A stretch of DNA of 64,000 nt, taken from contig JAUHZO010000008.1 of assembly GCA_030425925.1 (NCBI GenBank), positions 62,001 through 126,000 on the forward strand, given 5' to 3'. Under the pieces are notes generated by a model, which worked only from the letters and a program-made list of their open reading frames with translations, was not told the DNA's origin and made no database searches. This document shows, piece by piece, positions 17,032 through 27,218 of the stretch (within the stretch, counting starts at the first letter, position 1; every line of letters starts with the position of its first letter). This DNA comes from Alphaproteobacteria bacterium (lineage in GTDB: Bacteria; Pseudomonadota; Alphaproteobacteria; Rhodobacterales; Rhodobacteraceae). Position numbers and translations under genes: made by a program.

Positions 17032-17902
17032 CCGGCAGGCGGCCGTCCAGCGTGGTCATCGCGCCATAGCGCCCGGGCCGGCGGTCGCGGAACACGCCCC
17101 AGCTTTCGCGCAGCCGCGCGGCGGCGTCCAGATCGACCGTGGCCAGCACGTGGCCCGCGGTTTCGCGGTCGGCCTCGGCCAGGATCGCACCGGTTTCGTC
17201 GGCAATGAAGGAGGTGCCGTAGAACGTCATCTCCAGCCGCGCGCCCGCCTCGTGCCCGATCCGGTTCGATGCCACCAACGGCACGATATTGGCCGCGGCA
17301 TGGCCCTGCATCACCCGCCGCCAGTGCCCGGCACTGTCATGGCCCGGATCCTCGGGTTCGGACCCGATGGCGGTGGGAAAGACCAGCAGCTCGGCCCCCT
17401 GCAGTGCAAGGCAGCGGGCGGTTTCGGGAAACCACTGGTCCCAGCAGATGCCGCAGCCGATCCGGCCAAAGCGAGTGTCGGCCACCAGGAACCCCAGGTC
17501 GCCGGGGCTGAAATAGTACTTCTCCTCGTATCCCGGGTTCTGCGGGATATGCGTCTTGCGGTAGTGTCCCACCAGCGTCCCGTCGGCATCGGCCACCACC
17601 AGCGCGTTGAAAAAGGCAGGCCCTGCGCGTTCGAAGAACGAGATCGGCAGCACCACGCCCAGGTCGCGCGCCAGCGCGGCGAAATGGCCGACCACGCGGC
17701 TGTCGTCGCGTGTCTGCGCCAGGGCAAACGGGCCGGAGTGCTGCTCGATGCAGAAATAGGGCGTCTCGAACAGTTCCTGCAGCAGGATGATCTCAGCGCC
17801 ATCGGCGGCGGCGGCGCGGACCAGTTCCTCGGCCCGGGCGATATTGGCATCGCTGTCGGGGCTGCAGGGCATCTGCGTGGCGGCAAGGGTGACGGGGCGC
17901 AT
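17027..17902 (-). CDS. aguB: N-carbamoylputrescine amidase-like nitrilase
   Basis: This 291-residue carbon-nitrogen hydrolase has the Glu-Lys-Cys catalytic set: Glu43 (LLQELFE), Lys116 (YRKTHIP) and Cys153 (GICWDQWFPE). The ETPYFC and NPGYEEKYYFSPGD segments are characteristic of AguB, which turns N-carbamoylputrescine into putrescine, CO2 and ammonia. No agmatine deiminase gene is in view, so a different carbamoyl or amide substrate is possible. It starts one base after the amidohydrolase stop and is co-transcribed with it. Confidence 0.88.
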   Translation of the reverse strand: MRPVTLAATQMPCSPDSDANIARAEELVRAAAADGAEIILLQELFETPYFCIEQHSGPFALAQTRDDSRVVGHFAALARDLGVVLPISFFERAGPAFFNALVVADADGTLVGHYRKTHIPQNPGYEEKYYFSPGDLGFLVADTRFGRIGCGICWDQWFPETARCLALQGAELLVFPTAIGSEPEDPGHDSAGHWRRVMQGHAAANIVPLVASNRIGHEAGARLEMTFYGTSFIADETGAILAEADRETAGHVLATVDLDAAARLRESWGVFRDRRPGRYGAMTTLDGRLPG

Positions 17903-17903
17903 T

Positions 17904-19568
17904 TCAGACCTCCCAGGTGAGGGTGCCGGCGCAGAGCGTCAGCGCGGCGCGCGCGGTGCCGATCTGCTCGGGATCGCAGGATTCGAGGTCGCAGTCCATC
18001 ACCACGACATCCGCCTGCCGCCCGGCGCGCAACATGCCCAGGCGGTTTTCGTCAAACCCGGCATGGGCCCCGCCCAGCGTGTAGCCGTGCAGCGCCTCGG
18101 CCAGCGACAACCGGTTGTCCGGGCAGGCCTCGGACCAGCGCGGCCGGGTCATGGCGGCGCGCACGCCCAGCATCGGGTCCAGCGGCGAGATCGGCCAGTC
18201 CGAGGCAAACGCCTGCGGCACCCCGGCGGCGCGCAGCGCGCGCACCGGGAACCCGTGTGGCCAGCGCGCCGGGCCGGTGCGGGAAAGCCAGGGCTCAAGC
18301 GGAAAGTTCAGCGCCCCCGGCGGGTGCGGCGGCTGCATCGAGGCCACCACGCCCAGCGCCTTGAGCCGGGGAAAATCGTCCGGGTGCAGCAATTCGATAT
18401 GCTCGATCCGGTGGCGGCTGTCGCGCGGGCCGTTGGCCTGCCGCGCCGCCTGATAGCCGTCGAGCACCCGGCGCACCGCGCCGTCGCCGATGGCGTGCAC
18501 GCTGATCTGCAGGCCGCGCCGGTCCGCCTCGATGCAGGCGGCGGCAAAGCGGGCGGTGTCGTGCAGCGCCGCGCCGCGCCAGCCGGGGCGGTCGGCGTAA
18601 TCCTCTACCAGCACCGCGGTGCCGGAATCGATCACCCCGTCCATGAACATCTTGACCCGGCCCGACCGCAGCCGCGGACTGCGAAAGTCGCGCTGCATCG
18701 CGCTGGCCTCGGCAAGACTGTCCAGCGGCTTTTCCGGTGTCAGCAGAAACGGCACCTGGGTGCGGCACAGCAGGTCGCCGTCGCGGTCAAGCTGGTGCAG
18801 AAGCTCCAGCTGGTAGCGGTTGCCATCCATGTTGTGCAGGCTGGTAAATCCGTAGGAAGCACAGTGGCGCAGCCCCTCGCGCAGCACCTGCAGGTCCTCG
18901 GCCCGCGCGGCGGCACTCAGCCCGGGGCCCGGTTCCAGCCCGGCAAAGCCCAGCGATTCGCGCCCGCCGGAACTGCGCAGCGCCATCACCGGATCAAAGG
19001 CGGCATGCTCGCGCAATTCGCCCGCAGCAGTGCCGTCGGTCGCCATCACCACCTCGTGCCCCGGCGGCAGGGCGCGGCCCTGCAAAAGGCCCGCGCGCTC
19101 CAGCGCGATGGTGTTGGCCCAGGCGGTGTGGTGATCGGCCGACAGGCACAGCAGCGGGCGATCGGGCAGCACGGCGTCCAGCATCTGGCGGGTGGTCTGC
19201 ACGCCTGGGCCGAAGAGGTTGTAATCGGTGCCCTTGCACAGCAGCAGCGCCTCGTCCGGGCGCTGCGTGGCATAGGCGGCAAGGCACTCCGCCAGCGCAT
19301 CCGCGCCGGTCACCCCGTCCAGATGCAGCAGGCGCAAGCCATAGGCACCGATGAAAAGATGCAGATGCGATTCCACCAGGCCCGGCAACACCGTGCAGCC
19401 CTGCGCGTCGAACCGACGCGTGCCCGGCCCGGCCAGGTCGTCCAGCCGGTCCCCCGGCCCCAGCGACAGCAGCGTGTCGCCCCGGATGGCCAGTGCCCCG
19501 GCGCGCGGTCCGTCCGGGTCCATCGTCAGGATGCGGGCGTTTTCGATCAGCAGGTCGGCGTACGGCAT
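17904..19568 (-). CDS. YtcJ-like metal-dependent amidohydrolase
   Basis: This 554-residue amidohydrolase-family-3 protein has an N-terminal beta-sandwich part and the metal motif ESHLHLF (near residue 66). It also has SVHAIGDGA, the RIEHIELL histidine region and the late ASDWPISPLDPM aspartate segment. These enzymes hydrolyse amides or cyclic amides, but the substrate cannot be read from sequence. The start at MPYADLLIENARIL is typical of the family. It forms a two-gene minus-strand unit with the carbamoylputrescine-amidase-like gene and is divergent from the LysR gene. Confidence 0.88.
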   Translation of the reverse strand: MPYADLLIENARILTMDPDGPRAGALAIRGDTLLSLGPGDRLDDLAGPGTRRFDAQGCTVLPGLVESHLHLFIGAYGLRLLHLDGVTGADALAECLAAYATQRPDEALLLCKGTDYNLFGPGVQTTRQMLDAVLPDRPLLCLSADHHTAWANTIALERAGLLQGRALPPGHEVVMATDGTAAGELREHAAFDPVMALRSSGGRESLGFAGLEPGPGLSAAARAEDLQVLREGLRHCASYGFTSLHNMDGNRYQLELLHQLDRDGDLLCRTQVPFLLTPEKPLDSLAEASAMQRDFRSPRLRSGRVKMFMDGVIDSGTAVLVEDYADRPGWRGAALHDTARFAAACIEADRRGLQISVHAIGDGAVRRVLDGYQAARQANGPRDSRHRIEHIELLHPDDFPRLKALGVVASMQPPHPPGALNFPLEPWLSRTGPARWPHGFPVRALRAAGVPQAFASDWPISPLDPMLGVRAAMTRPRWSEACPDNRLSLAEALHGYTLGGAHAGFDENRLGMLRAGRQADVVVMDCDLESCDPEQIGTARAALTLCAGTLTWEV

Positions 19569-19727
19569 GGCGGGCTCCGGGATGGCGGTGGCGCAGTCTG
19601 TGTCGCCGCCCCGGCGGCTGTCAATCGCGGCGCGGGCCGCCGGGACGGGCGGAAAAAGGTTTTGAAAAGCGCGCCGCTTTCGCCCAAACACGCGCCACCC
19701 TGCAGCGGCAACCCGAGGCCATTTGCG
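19569..19727. other. Divergent gap between the amidohydrolase and LysR genes
   Basis: This 159-base non-coding stretch must hold the promoters of both divergent genes. I see no confident promoter boxes or long dyad in it. Confidence 0.4.
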
Positions 19728-20615
19728 ATGACGCTGACCCCCGAACCCAGCATCCGGCAGCTGCGCGCGCTCGAGGCCGTGGCGCGCACCGGCAGCTTTA
19801 CCCTCGCCGCCGCCGAACTGGGCGTGTCGCAGCCCACGGTCTCGAACCTGATCGTGTCGCTGGAGCGCCAGACCCAGTGCCGGTTCCTGCGGCGCGAGGG
19901 CAACCAGATCCACACCACCGAACTGTTCGAGAGGATCCGGCCGCAGATCAAGGCGGTGCTGGCGCTGAAATCCGAGGTCGACCTGCAGATCGCCGACCGC
20001 AAGGACCTCAAGGCGGGACCGTTCTGGGTGGGCTATTCGACCTACCAGATCGCCATGGCACCGATCGCGCGCTTTATCCAGGTCTATCCCAACGTGGCGC
20101 TGACGGCGCGGGCGATGGCAACGCTGGATCTGCTGCCGCTTTTGCGGGTGGGCGAACTGGACGTGGCCTTTGTGACCGCGCGCGCGCCGATGCGGGAATT
20201 TCACTGCCTGCAGGTCGCGTCGTTCCGGATCGGCATCGTCGCCACGCGCAACGGCGACCTGGCCGGGGTGGACCGGCTGAGCTGGCCCGAGGTGGCGCAG
20301 CTGCCGCTGATCCAGCGCGAACCGCATGCCGGGACGCGGCGCATCTTCGAAGAGGCCGCCGCCACGGCCGGCGTGGAGATCGGCACGGTGCTGGGCCTGG
20401 GCTCCTGGGGGTCGATCACCTCGCTGGTGCGGGCCGGAATCGGGGTGGGCGTCGGCTTCGAGATCGAGCTGACGGCGGCGGACAAAGATCTGAAATTCGT
20501 GCCCATCGACGACCCGTCGCTGGACGCGCACCAGTACCTGGTGACGATGCCCGCCATGGGCGAGACGTCTCTGGTCACCCAGTTCTTTGAAATCGCGCAG
20601 GAAATATGCGGGTGA
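19728..20615 (+). CDS. LysR-family transcriptional regulator of the phosphonate locus
   Basis: This 295-residue LysR-type regulator has an N-terminal winged HTH (about residues 9-66, TGSFTLAAAELGVSQPTVSNLI) and a periplasmic-binding-like effector domain. It directly precedes the peptide-type importer and phnWX. Two matching T-N11-A dyads, one after this gene and one before phnW, suggest that it controls both units. Its effector may be 2-aminoethylphosphonate or a breakdown product; that is inference from gene order. Confidence 0.88.
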   Translation: MTLTPEPSIRQLRALEAVARTGSFTLAAAELGVSQPTVSNLIVSLERQTQCRFLRREGNQIHTTELFERIRPQIKAVLALKSEVDLQIADRKDLKAGPFWVGYSTYQIAMAPIARFIQVYPNVALTARAMATLDLLPLLRVGELDVAFVTARAPMREFHCLQVASFRIGIVATRNGDLAGVDRLSWPEVAQLPLIQREPHAGTRRIFEEAAATAGVEIGTVLGLGSWGSITSLVRAGIGVGVGFEIELTAADKDLKFVPIDDPSLDAHQYLVTMPAMGETSLVTQFFEIAQEICG

Positions 20616-20630
20616 CGGCCCGACGGGCCG
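20616..20630 (+). terminator. Hairpin after the LysR gene
   Basis: CGGCCC (20616-20621), loop GAC and GGGCCG (20625-20630) form a perfect 6-bp stem directly after the LysR stop codon. There is no T-run. Confidence 0.4.
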
Positions 20631-20634
20631 GATG

Positions 20635-20680
20635 ATAGCCACAGGCTATTTCGTCATTCCCATTATAAACCTGTTACAAT
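20635..20680 (+). promoter_or_regulatory. LysR-type dyad and -10 box upstream of the importer operon
   Basis: ATAGCC-ACA-GGCTAT (20635-20649) is a perfect dyad fitting the T-N11-A LysR pattern and is followed by TT. A -10-like TACAAT lies at 20675-20680, 39 bases before the binding-protein ATG. A similar dyad with the same 3-base centre lies at 27745-27759 before phnW. Confidence 0.6.
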
Positions 20681-20718
20681 GCGCGACTAACGGAAGGTCA
20701 GCTAACCAGGAGGCTGAC

Positions 20719-22770
20719 ATGACCATCCGAAAAATCCTTCTTTCCACCGCCGCGATCGTTGCCGCTGCACCGGCATTTGCCAACTGCCCGCAGGCCACCG
20801 TTGCCGATCCCATGGGCCTCGAGCCCGCCTTCCCGCAGCAGCTGGAACTGGCCGAGTTGCAGGACGCCGCATCCTGCGAGCTGTCGTTCTCGGAAAACCC
20901 GGCCATCGCCGAGCTGAACGCCCGCATCCTGGGCAACGCCGACCTGCCGCCGGTGGCCGAGCGCCTGCCGGCCGAGCCGCTGGTGGTGATGCCGTATCAG
21001 AGCATCGGCCAGTATGGCGGTGCCGTCACCGGCCTGTCCAAGGGCACAGAGTCCGGCACCTCCGACCTGCTGTCGGTGCGCCACGTCAACTTCGTGCGCT
21101 ACTCGGACAACCTGCAGACCGTGGTGCCGAACGTGGCCAAGGCGTGGTCGTGGAACGACGACTACACCCAGCTGACCATCACTCTGCGCAAGGGCCACAA
21201 GTGGTCGGACGGCGCGCCGTTCACCGCCGAGGACGTGGTGTTCTGGATGAACGACATCATCTACAACGCCGATGTCTACGAAAAGACCCCCGACCGCTGG
21301 CTGTTCGCCGGTGAGCAGATCGTCACCGAGGCGCTGGACGAGGTTACCGTCCGCTTCACCTTCCCGGTGCCGACCCCGGGCATCCTGAACCGCTTTGCCG
21401 TGGATTACGGCCAGCCGTTCCAGCCCAAGCACTTCCTGGGCCAGTTCATGCCGAAGTACAACGAGAACGCCGACGCGCTGGCGCAGGAGCACGGCTTTGC
21501 CAACGGTGCCGAAGCGGTCGACTTCTACTATGGCGGTTCGGACTGGAAAGACGTGCCCTCGCCGCTGCTGAAGGACGCCGACAAGGCCGCGGCCCTGGGC
21601 CGTGCCGTGGTGCCGACGCTGGAAAGCCACATCGTGGTCGACGAGACCTCGGAAGGCCGCAAGCTGGTGGCGAACCCCTATTTCCACCAGGTCGACACCG
21701 CCGGCAACCAGCTGCCCTACATCAACGAGATCATCGAGACCTACGTTGGTGACAAGGAAGTCCAGAACCTCAAGATCATGAACGGCGAAGTGGTCTGGAA
21801 ACAGCAGGCCGTCTTCCTCGAAGACTTCCCGCTGCTGAAGGAAAACGAAGCCAAGGGCGGCTACACCATCCAGTTCGCCCCGACGCTGGGTGAAAACGTC
21901 TTCTTCTCGTTCAACCGCACCCACAACGACGAAGTGCTGCGCGAAATCTTCAACGACGTGCGTTTCAACCGCGCCATGTCGCTGGCGATGAACCGCGACG
22001 AGATCAACGAGATCGTCTATCTGGGCCAGGGCACCCCGATGCAGGGCGTTCCGGCGGAACCCAAGACCGTGTCCTTCATCTCGGACGACATCCTGAACAA
22101 GGACATCGCCTATGATCCCGAAGCGGCCAAGGCGCTGCTGGCCGAGATGGGCCTGACCGACGCCGATGGCGACGGCACGCTGGAGCGTCCCGACGGCAAG
22201 CCGCTGGTGGTGCGCCTGGTCTACTCGTCGCAGGGTGTGCCGGTGAAGATGATGGAACTGGTGCGCGACTACTGGTCGGCCGTGGGTGTCCGCATCGACG
22301 TCAAGGAAGTCACCTCGGACGAATACCGCGCCGCAGGCAACAACAACGATCTCGACGTGACCACCTGGAAGTATGACGGCAATGCCGGCCCGACCATCTC
22401 CCAGGACACCACCGTGTTCGTGCCGCCCTTCGGCGACTTCTTCAACCCGGGCACCGGCGCGCAGTGGGCCGCCTGGAAGAAGACCGACGGTGCCGAAGGC
22501 ATCGAGCCGCCGGCCGACATCCAGAAGCTCTGGGACCTGTCCGAGCGCTTCATCCAGGTCGAGTTCGGTTCGGAAGAGAGCAACGCCATCGGTGCCGAGA
22601 TCGTCCAGATCCACACCGACAACATGCTCAAGATCGGCACCGTGGGGGACATCGTTGCCCCCTTCCTGTGGCGCAACGACCTGCAGAACGTGCAGCCGAT
22701 CACCTCGAAGACCTACGACTTCTACTGGGCCTACCCCTATCGCCCGCAGCAGTGGTGGCTGCAGCAGTAA
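20719..22770 (+). CDS. Periplasmic binding protein of a dipeptide-type ABC importer
   Basis: This 683-residue SBP_bac_5 family protein has a signal peptide (MTIRKILLSTAAIVAAAPAF, then A-NC). Family segments include LRKGHKWSDGAPFTAEDVVFW and FNRAMSLAMNRDEINEI. It is longer than typical DppA/OppA (about 530-550). AGGAGG stands just before the ATG. Codon choice (strong AAG and GAA use) suggests high expression. It begins a five-gene transporter operon ending beside phnW-phnX, so an aminophosphonate-containing ligand rather than a peptide is likely; this is inference. Confidence 0.9.
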   Translation: MTIRKILLSTAAIVAAAPAFANCPQATVADPMGLEPAFPQQLELAELQDAASCELSFSENPAIAELNARILGNADLPPVAERLPAEPLVVMPYQSIGQYGGAVTGLSKGTESGTSDLLSVRHVNFVRYSDNLQTVVPNVAKAWSWNDDYTQLTITLRKGHKWSDGAPFTAEDVVFWMNDIIYNADVYEKTPDRWLFAGEQIVTEALDEVTVRFTFPVPTPGILNRFAVDYGQPFQPKHFLGQFMPKYNENADALAQEHGFANGAEAVDFYYGGSDWKDVPSPLLKDADKAAALGRAVVPTLESHIVVDETSEGRKLVANPYFHQVDTAGNQLPYINEIIETYVGDKEVQNLKIMNGEVVWKQQAVFLEDFPLLKENEAKGGYTIQFAPTLGENVFFSFNRTHNDEVLREIFNDVRFNRAMSLAMNRDEINEIVYLGQGTPMQGVPAEPKTVSFISDDILNKDIAYDPEAAKALLAEMGLTDADGDGTLERPDGKPLVVRLVYSSQGVPVKMMELVRDYWSAVGVRIDVKEVTSDEYRAAGNNNDLDVTTWKYDGNAGPTISQDTTVFVPPFGDFFNPGTGAQWAAWKKTDGAEGIEPPADIQKLWDLSERFIQVEFGSEESNAIGAEIVQIHTDNMLKIGTVGDIVAPFLWRNDLQNVQPITSKTYDFYWAYPYRPQQWWLQQ

Positions 22771-22786
22771 GCCCCCGACCATCCGA

Positions 22787-22893
22787 CCGGGGCGCGCCAT
22801 GCGCGCGCCCCGGTTCCCCTGCCACAGGCGATTTCACATGACGGGCGCGCGGCCCGGGGCCTCGCGTTGGGACGTGCCGCCCGTCATCTGAAA
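22787..22893 (+). promoter_or_regulatory. Two stem-loops between binding-protein and permease genes
   Basis: A perfect 11-bp stem pairs 22787-22797 with 22803-22813 (CCGGGGCGCGC and its complement). A second dyad pairs 22832-22846 with 22879-22893 (15 bases, one mismatch) across a 32-base spacer. They fill the gap after the binding-protein gene and probably lower read-through into the permeases. Confidence 0.65.
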
Positions 22894-22927
22894 CTGCCTG
22901 CCGCCCAGGCCGATCCGGGAGACGGAT

Positions 22928-23920
22928 ATGCTCAGATTCACCCTCGAACGCCTCATCGGCATGGCCATCACGATGCTTCTGGTGTCGCTGATGGTCTTCA
23001 TCATCATGGAAATCCCGCCCGGCGACTATGCCGACCGCTATGCCTTCCGCAAGTATTCCGGCACCGGCGTGAACGTGACAGAGGCCGACATCCAGGCCAT
23101 CCGGGTCGAGCTGGGGCTCGATAAGCCCATGATCTTCCGTTATTTCGACTGGATCGGCGGGATCGTTCTGCGGGGCGATTTCGGGCAGGCCTTTGCCTTC
23201 GAGACCTCGGTCGTCAAGGTGATCGGCGACAAGGTTTGGCTGACCACCGGCATCCTCTTTGCCACGCTGATCCTGACCTACCTGATCTCGATCCCCATCG
23301 GCATCTACGCCGCGGTGCGCCGCGGCTCGGCGGTGGATTACGGGCTGACGATCTTTTCCTATCTCGGCCTCGCCCTGCCGAACTTTCTGCTGGCGCTGGT
23401 GATGCTCTACTTTGCCAACCGCTGGTTCGGGGCGGATATCGGCGGGCTGTTCTCGGCCGAATACCGCGACGCGCCGTGGAGCCTGGCCAAGGTCTGGGAC
23501 ATGCTCAAGCATCTGTGGCTGCCCGCCGTGGTGCTGGCCTGGTCGGCGGTGGCCTACCAGATCCAGACCGTGCGGGCGACGATGTCGGACGAGCTGAACA
23601 AGCTGTCGGTCACCGCGGCCCGCGCCCGCGGCGTGCCGGAACGCCGGCTTCTGATCAAGTACCCCGCGCGGCTGGCCATCAACCCCGTGGTCTCCACCAT
23701 CGGCTTTGACGTCAACCGGATCTTTTCGGAACTGCCCATCGTCGCCGTGGTTCTGGGCCTGACCGATCTGGGGGAGCTTCTGCTCAAGGCCTATCTGGAT
23801 CTCGACATGAACGTGGCCGGGGCGATCCTGCTGCTTCTGACCTTTGCCATCGTCTTCATGAACTTCCTTTCCGACCTTCTGCTGGCGTGGCTCGACCCGC
23901 GCATCAAGCTGGGAGCCTGA
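22928..23920 (+). CDS. Dipeptide-type ABC importer permease (DppB-like)
   Basis: This 330-residue integral membrane protein has about six helices. It has the DppB-type N-terminus (LRFTLERLIGMAITMLLVSL) and a cytoplasmic EAA-like loop (TAARARGVPERRLLIKYPA) that contacts the ATPases. It starts after the stem-loops and ends three bases before the second permease gene. It is one half of the translocation channel. Confidence 0.92.
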   Translation: MLRFTLERLIGMAITMLLVSLMVFIIMEIPPGDYADRYAFRKYSGTGVNVTEADIQAIRVELGLDKPMIFRYFDWIGGIVLRGDFGQAFAFETSVVKVIGDKVWLTTGILFATLILTYLISIPIGIYAAVRRGSAVDYGLTIFSYLGLALPNFLLALVMLYFANRWFGADIGGLFSAEYRDAPWSLAKVWDMLKHLWLPAVVLAWSAVAYQIQTVRATMSDELNKLSVTAARARGVPERRLLIKYPARLAINPVVSTIGFDVNRIFSELPIVAVVLGLTDLGELLLKAYLDLDMNVAGAILLLLTFAIVFMNFLSDLLLAWLDPRIKLGA

Positions 23921-23923
23921 CAC

Positions 23924-25087
23924 ATGACCGACATGAGCGACCCCGACCTCACCCCCAAGCAGAAGCGACAGTTGGAAAAGGAGCACCAGCAGCGGCTCAA
24001 ATACTATTCCGCCTCGCAATGGACCCTGATCTGGTGGCGGTTCAAACGGCACCGTGCGGCGATGCTGGCGGCGGTGCTGCTGGGGCTGATGGCGCTGGCG
24101 GGCATCTTTGCCGAATTCGTCGCCCCCTACGGCCCGGTGACCCGCGACACGAAATACATCGAAGGCCCGCCGCAGATACCGAAGTTCTGTGACGACAACG
24201 GCTGTTCGCTGCGCCCCTTCATCAACGGCACCAAGACCGAACGCGACCCGGTGACGCTGCGCGCCATCTCGGTGCCCGATCCGGACACGCGGTATTACAT
24301 CAGCCTCTTCGTCAAGGGCGAAAGCGTGAAGGTGCTGGGCTTCATCCCCACCGACCGCCACCTGATCGGGCTGGACGACCCCGACCAGAAGATCCACTTC
24401 TGGGGCACCGACGATCTGGGGCGCGACGTGTTCTCGCGCACCATCTACGCCACCCGCACCTCGCTGAGCATCGGCGTTCTGGGCGTGCTGATCTCGTTCT
24501 TCCTGGCGCTGGCCATCGGCGGGGCGGCGGGCTTTTTCGGCGGCATGACCGACAACGTGATCCAGCGCGTGACCGAGGTGATCCGCGTGGTGCCGATCAT
24601 CCCGCTTTACATGGGTCTGGCCGCCGCCATGCCAAAGGAATGGTCCACCACGCAGGTCTATTTCGCCATGACGCTGATCCTGGGCCTGTTCGGCTGGCCC
24701 ACGCTGGCGCGGCGCATCCGGTCGCAGCTGCTGTCGATCCGCAACGAGGATTACGTCGTGGCCGCCCGGCTGGCCGGGGCGCGGCCGCGGCGGATCATCA
24801 CGCAGCACATGCTGCCCAGCTTCACCAGCTTCATCATCGTCGATCTGGTGATCTCGTTCCCCTACATGATCCTCAGCGAAACCGCGCTCAGCTTTGTCGG
24901 CCTCGGCCTGCGCCCGCCGTCGGTCAGCTGGGGCGTGCTGCTGCAGCAGGCGCAGTCGGTCCGGGCGATCGAACAGACGCCGTGGCTTTTCATTCCCGCC
25001 GTATTTGTCGTGGTGGCCGTGCTGGCCTTCACCGTGATCGGCGACGGTCTGCGCGACGCCGCCGACCCCTACTCGGAGGCAAAGTGA
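23924..25087 (+). CDS. Dipeptide-type ABC importer permease (DppC-like) with large periplasmic loop
   Basis: This 387-residue permease is longer than the usual 280-300 of DppC. A charged cytoplasmic N-terminus (about 40 residues) precedes the first helix. A loop of about 100 residues with two cysteines (KFCDDNGCS) lies between helices one and two. The EAA loop (AARLAGARPRRIITQHMLP) is intact. It overlaps the next ATPase gene by one base. The loop may help dock the unusually long binding protein. Confidence 0.9.
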   Translation: MTDMSDPDLTPKQKRQLEKEHQQRLKYYSASQWTLIWWRFKRHRAAMLAAVLLGLMALAGIFAEFVAPYGPVTRDTKYIEGPPQIPKFCDDNGCSLRPFINGTKTERDPVTLRAISVPDPDTRYYISLFVKGESVKVLGFIPTDRHLIGLDDPDQKIHFWGTDDLGRDVFSRTIYATRTSLSIGVLGVLISFFLALAIGGAAGFFGGMTDNVIQRVTEVIRVVPIIPLYMGLAAAMPKEWSTTQVYFAMTLILGLFGWPTLARRIRSQLLSIRNEDYVVAARLAGARPRRIITQHMLPSFTSFIIVDLVISFPYMILSETALSFVGLGLRPPSVSWGVLLQQAQSVRAIEQTPWLFIPAVFVVVAVLAFTVIGDGLRDAADPYSEAK

Positions 25088-26097
25088 TGTCGCGGATGCT
25101 GACCGTCGAGAACCTGTCGATCTCGTTCCGCACCGACGAAGGCGTGATCACCCCGGTGCAGGGCGTGTCGTTCCATGTCGACCAGGGCCGCACGCTGGGT
25201 CTGGTGGGGGAATCCGGCTCGGGCAAGTCGGTGTCGACCAAGGCGCTGATGCGGCTGCTGCCGGGCACCGCGTCGCTGGGCGCCGACACCCGGATGCACT
25301 ACACCACCAAGGACGGCCGCGTGGTCGAGATCGAGACCCTGGCCAATGATGGCGAGCCGATCCGCAAGCTGCGCGGCGGCGAGATCGGGATGATCTTTCA
25401 GGAACCCATGGCCAGCTTCTCGCCGGTCTACACCATCGGCAACCAGATGATGGAGGCGATCCAGCTGCACCGGCCCATGGGCCGGCGCGAGGCGCGCAGC
25501 TATGCCGTCGAGATGCTGAACAAGGTGGGCATCTCCAATGCCGAGGCCCGGGTGGACCAGTACCCGCACGAACTGTCCGGCGGGATGCGCCAGCGCGCAA
25601 TGATCGCGCTGACGCTGTCGGCCGGTCCGGCGCTGCTGATCGCGGACGAACCGACGACGGCGCTGGACGTGACCATCCAGGCCCAGGTGCTGGACCTGAT
25701 GCGCGACCTGCAGCAGGAACTGGGGATGGGGATGATCTTCATCACCCACGATCTGGGCGTGATCGCGCAGATCGCCGATGACGTGGCGGTGATGTATCTG
25801 GGCACGATCGTCGAGCGCGGCCCGGCGCGCGAGGTGATCCGCGCACCGCAACACCCCTATACCCAGGGACTGCTGGCGGCGATCCCGTCGCTGGACAAGC
25901 TGCACGACCGGCTGTCGCCGGTGCCCGGCGACATTCCCAGCCCCAATGCCCGCCCAACGGGCTGCCCGTTCCACACCCGTTGCGCGCAGAAGATCGCCGG
26001 GCTGTGCGATGCAAGGCCCCCGCGCGAGATCCAGACCCAGCCGGGCCGCGCCGTGCGCTGCTGGCTGCATGACGACGAAGGAAGGAACGCGGCATGA
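25087..26097 (+). CDS. Dipeptide-type ABC importer ATPase (DppD-like)
   Basis: This 336-residue ATPase has Walker A GESGSGKS, signature LSGGMRQR and Walker [14 protein letters not shown]. The C-terminal oligopeptide/dipeptide extension contains the Cys cluster [17 protein letters not shown], as in DppD/OppD, which can hold an iron-sulfur cluster. The ATG at 25087 overlaps the permease stop. It works with the following ATPase as a heterodimer. Confidence 0.93.
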   Translation: MSRMLTVENLSISFRTDEGVITPVQGVSFHVDQGRTLGLVGESGSGKSVSTKALMRLLPGTASLGADTRMHYTTKDGRVVEIETLANDGEPIRKLRGGEIGMIFQEPMASFSPVYTIGNQMMEAIQLHRPMGRREARSYAVEMLNKVGISNAEARVDQYPHELSGGMRQRAMIALTLSAGPALLIADEPTTALDVTIQAQVLDLMRDLQQELGMGMIFITHDLGVIAQIADDVAVMYLGTIVERGPAREVIRAPQHPYTQGLLAAIPSLDKLHDRLSPVPGDIPSPNARPTGCPFHTRCAQKIAGLCDARPPREIQTQPGRAVRCWLHDDEGRNAA

Positions 26098-27218
26098 GCC
26101 TTGACGCATCCCCGCGCGAGACCCTGATCGAGGTCCGCAACCTGTCGGTCCACTTCCCGATCCGCCAGAAACGGCTGTTCCGCACCGATGTGCAGATGCT
26201 GCGCGCGGTGGACGACGTCAGCTTTGACATCAACCGCGGCGAGACCGTGGGCCTTGTGGGCGAATCCGGGTCGGGCAAGACCACGGTGGGCCGCGCCATC
26301 CTGCGCGCCATCGACCCGACCGGGGGCGAGGTGATCTTTCACTCGGCAACGGGCGATATCGACCTTGCCGGGGCCAGCGAGGAAGAGCTGCGCAAGGTGC
26401 GCTCGCAACTGCAGATGGCGTTCCGCGAAGAGGGCGGCGTGGCGGTGCAGAACCTCGCGGGCGAGGCCCTGCGCGCCTTCCGCCCCAGGATGAGCCTGGT
26501 GTTCCAGGATCCGTATTCCAGCCTGAACCCCCGCATGACCGTGCGCGACATCATCGCCGAGCCGCTGGTGGCATCGGGCCTGATGCGCAATCGCGACGAG
26601 ATCGACGAACGGGTGCGCGACATCGCGGCGCGCTGCAAGCTGAACCTCGAACATCTGCGCCGCTTCCCGCATGCCTTTTCGGGCGGCCAGCGGCAACGGA
26701 TCTGCATTGCCCGGGCGCTGGTGTCGAAACCGGAATTCGTGGTCTGCGACGAATCCGTCTCGGCGCTGGACGTGTCGATCCAGGCGGAAATCGTGAACCT
26801 GCTCAAGGACCTGCAGGAGGAAATGGGGGTTTCCTTCCTGTTCATCGCGCATGACCTTTCGGTGGTGGCACAGATCAGCCACCGCGTGGCGGTTCTTTAC
26901 GTCGGCAAGTTCGTCGAATACGCGCCGACGGAAAAGCTGTTCTTCACGCCCCGCCATCCCTATACCCACGCACTCTTGTCGGCGATCCCGCTGGCCGACC
27001 CGGATGCCTCGTTCGAGCCGATCCGCCTGCAGGGCGAGATCCCGAACCCGCTCAAGGCACCATCGGGCTGCCGCTTTCACACCCGCTGCCCCTTTGCCAG
27101 GGAGCGCTGCAGCGCCGAGGCCCCGGACTGGCGCGAGATCGCGGACGAGCATTTTGTCGCGTGCCACTTTGCCGACGAGTTCGATTTCTCGCGTCCGAAC
27201 CTGAACGCCGCGGAATGA
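26094..27218 (+). CDS. Dipeptide-type ABC importer ATPase (DppF-like) with insertion
   Basis: This 374-residue ATPase has Walker [10 protein letters not shown], signature FSGGQRQR and Walker [13 protein letters not shown]. About 40 extra residues (roughly 82-130) interrupt the region between Walker A and the Q-loop ([15 protein letters not shown]). The C-terminal [15 protein letters not shown] cysteine motif is present. ATG overlaps the previous stop (ATGA), and its TGA overlaps the GNAT start. Confidence 0.92.
   Translation: MSLDASPRETLIEVRNLSVHFPIRQKRLFRTDVQMLRAVDDVSFDINRGETVGLVGESGSGKTTVGRAILRAIDPTGGEVIFHSATGDIDLAGASEEELRKVRSQLQMAFREEGGVAVQNLAGEALRAFRPRMSLVFQDPYSSLNPRMTVRDIIAEPLVASGLMRNRDEIDERVRDIAARCKLNLEHLRRFPHAFSGGQRQRICIARALVSKPEFVVCDESVSALDVSIQAEIVNLLKDLQEEMGVSFLFIAHDLSVVAQISHRVAVLYVGKFVEYAPTEKLFFTPRHPYTHALLSAIPLADPDASFEPIRLQGEIPNPLKAPSGCRFHTRCPFARERCSAEAPDWREIADEHFVACHFADEFDFSRPNLNAAE

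Noticed and set aside
17787-19727. A long plus-strand frame running into the LysR gene
   Set aside because: It is antisense to the amidohydrolase gene. The LysR protein clearly begins at 19728.
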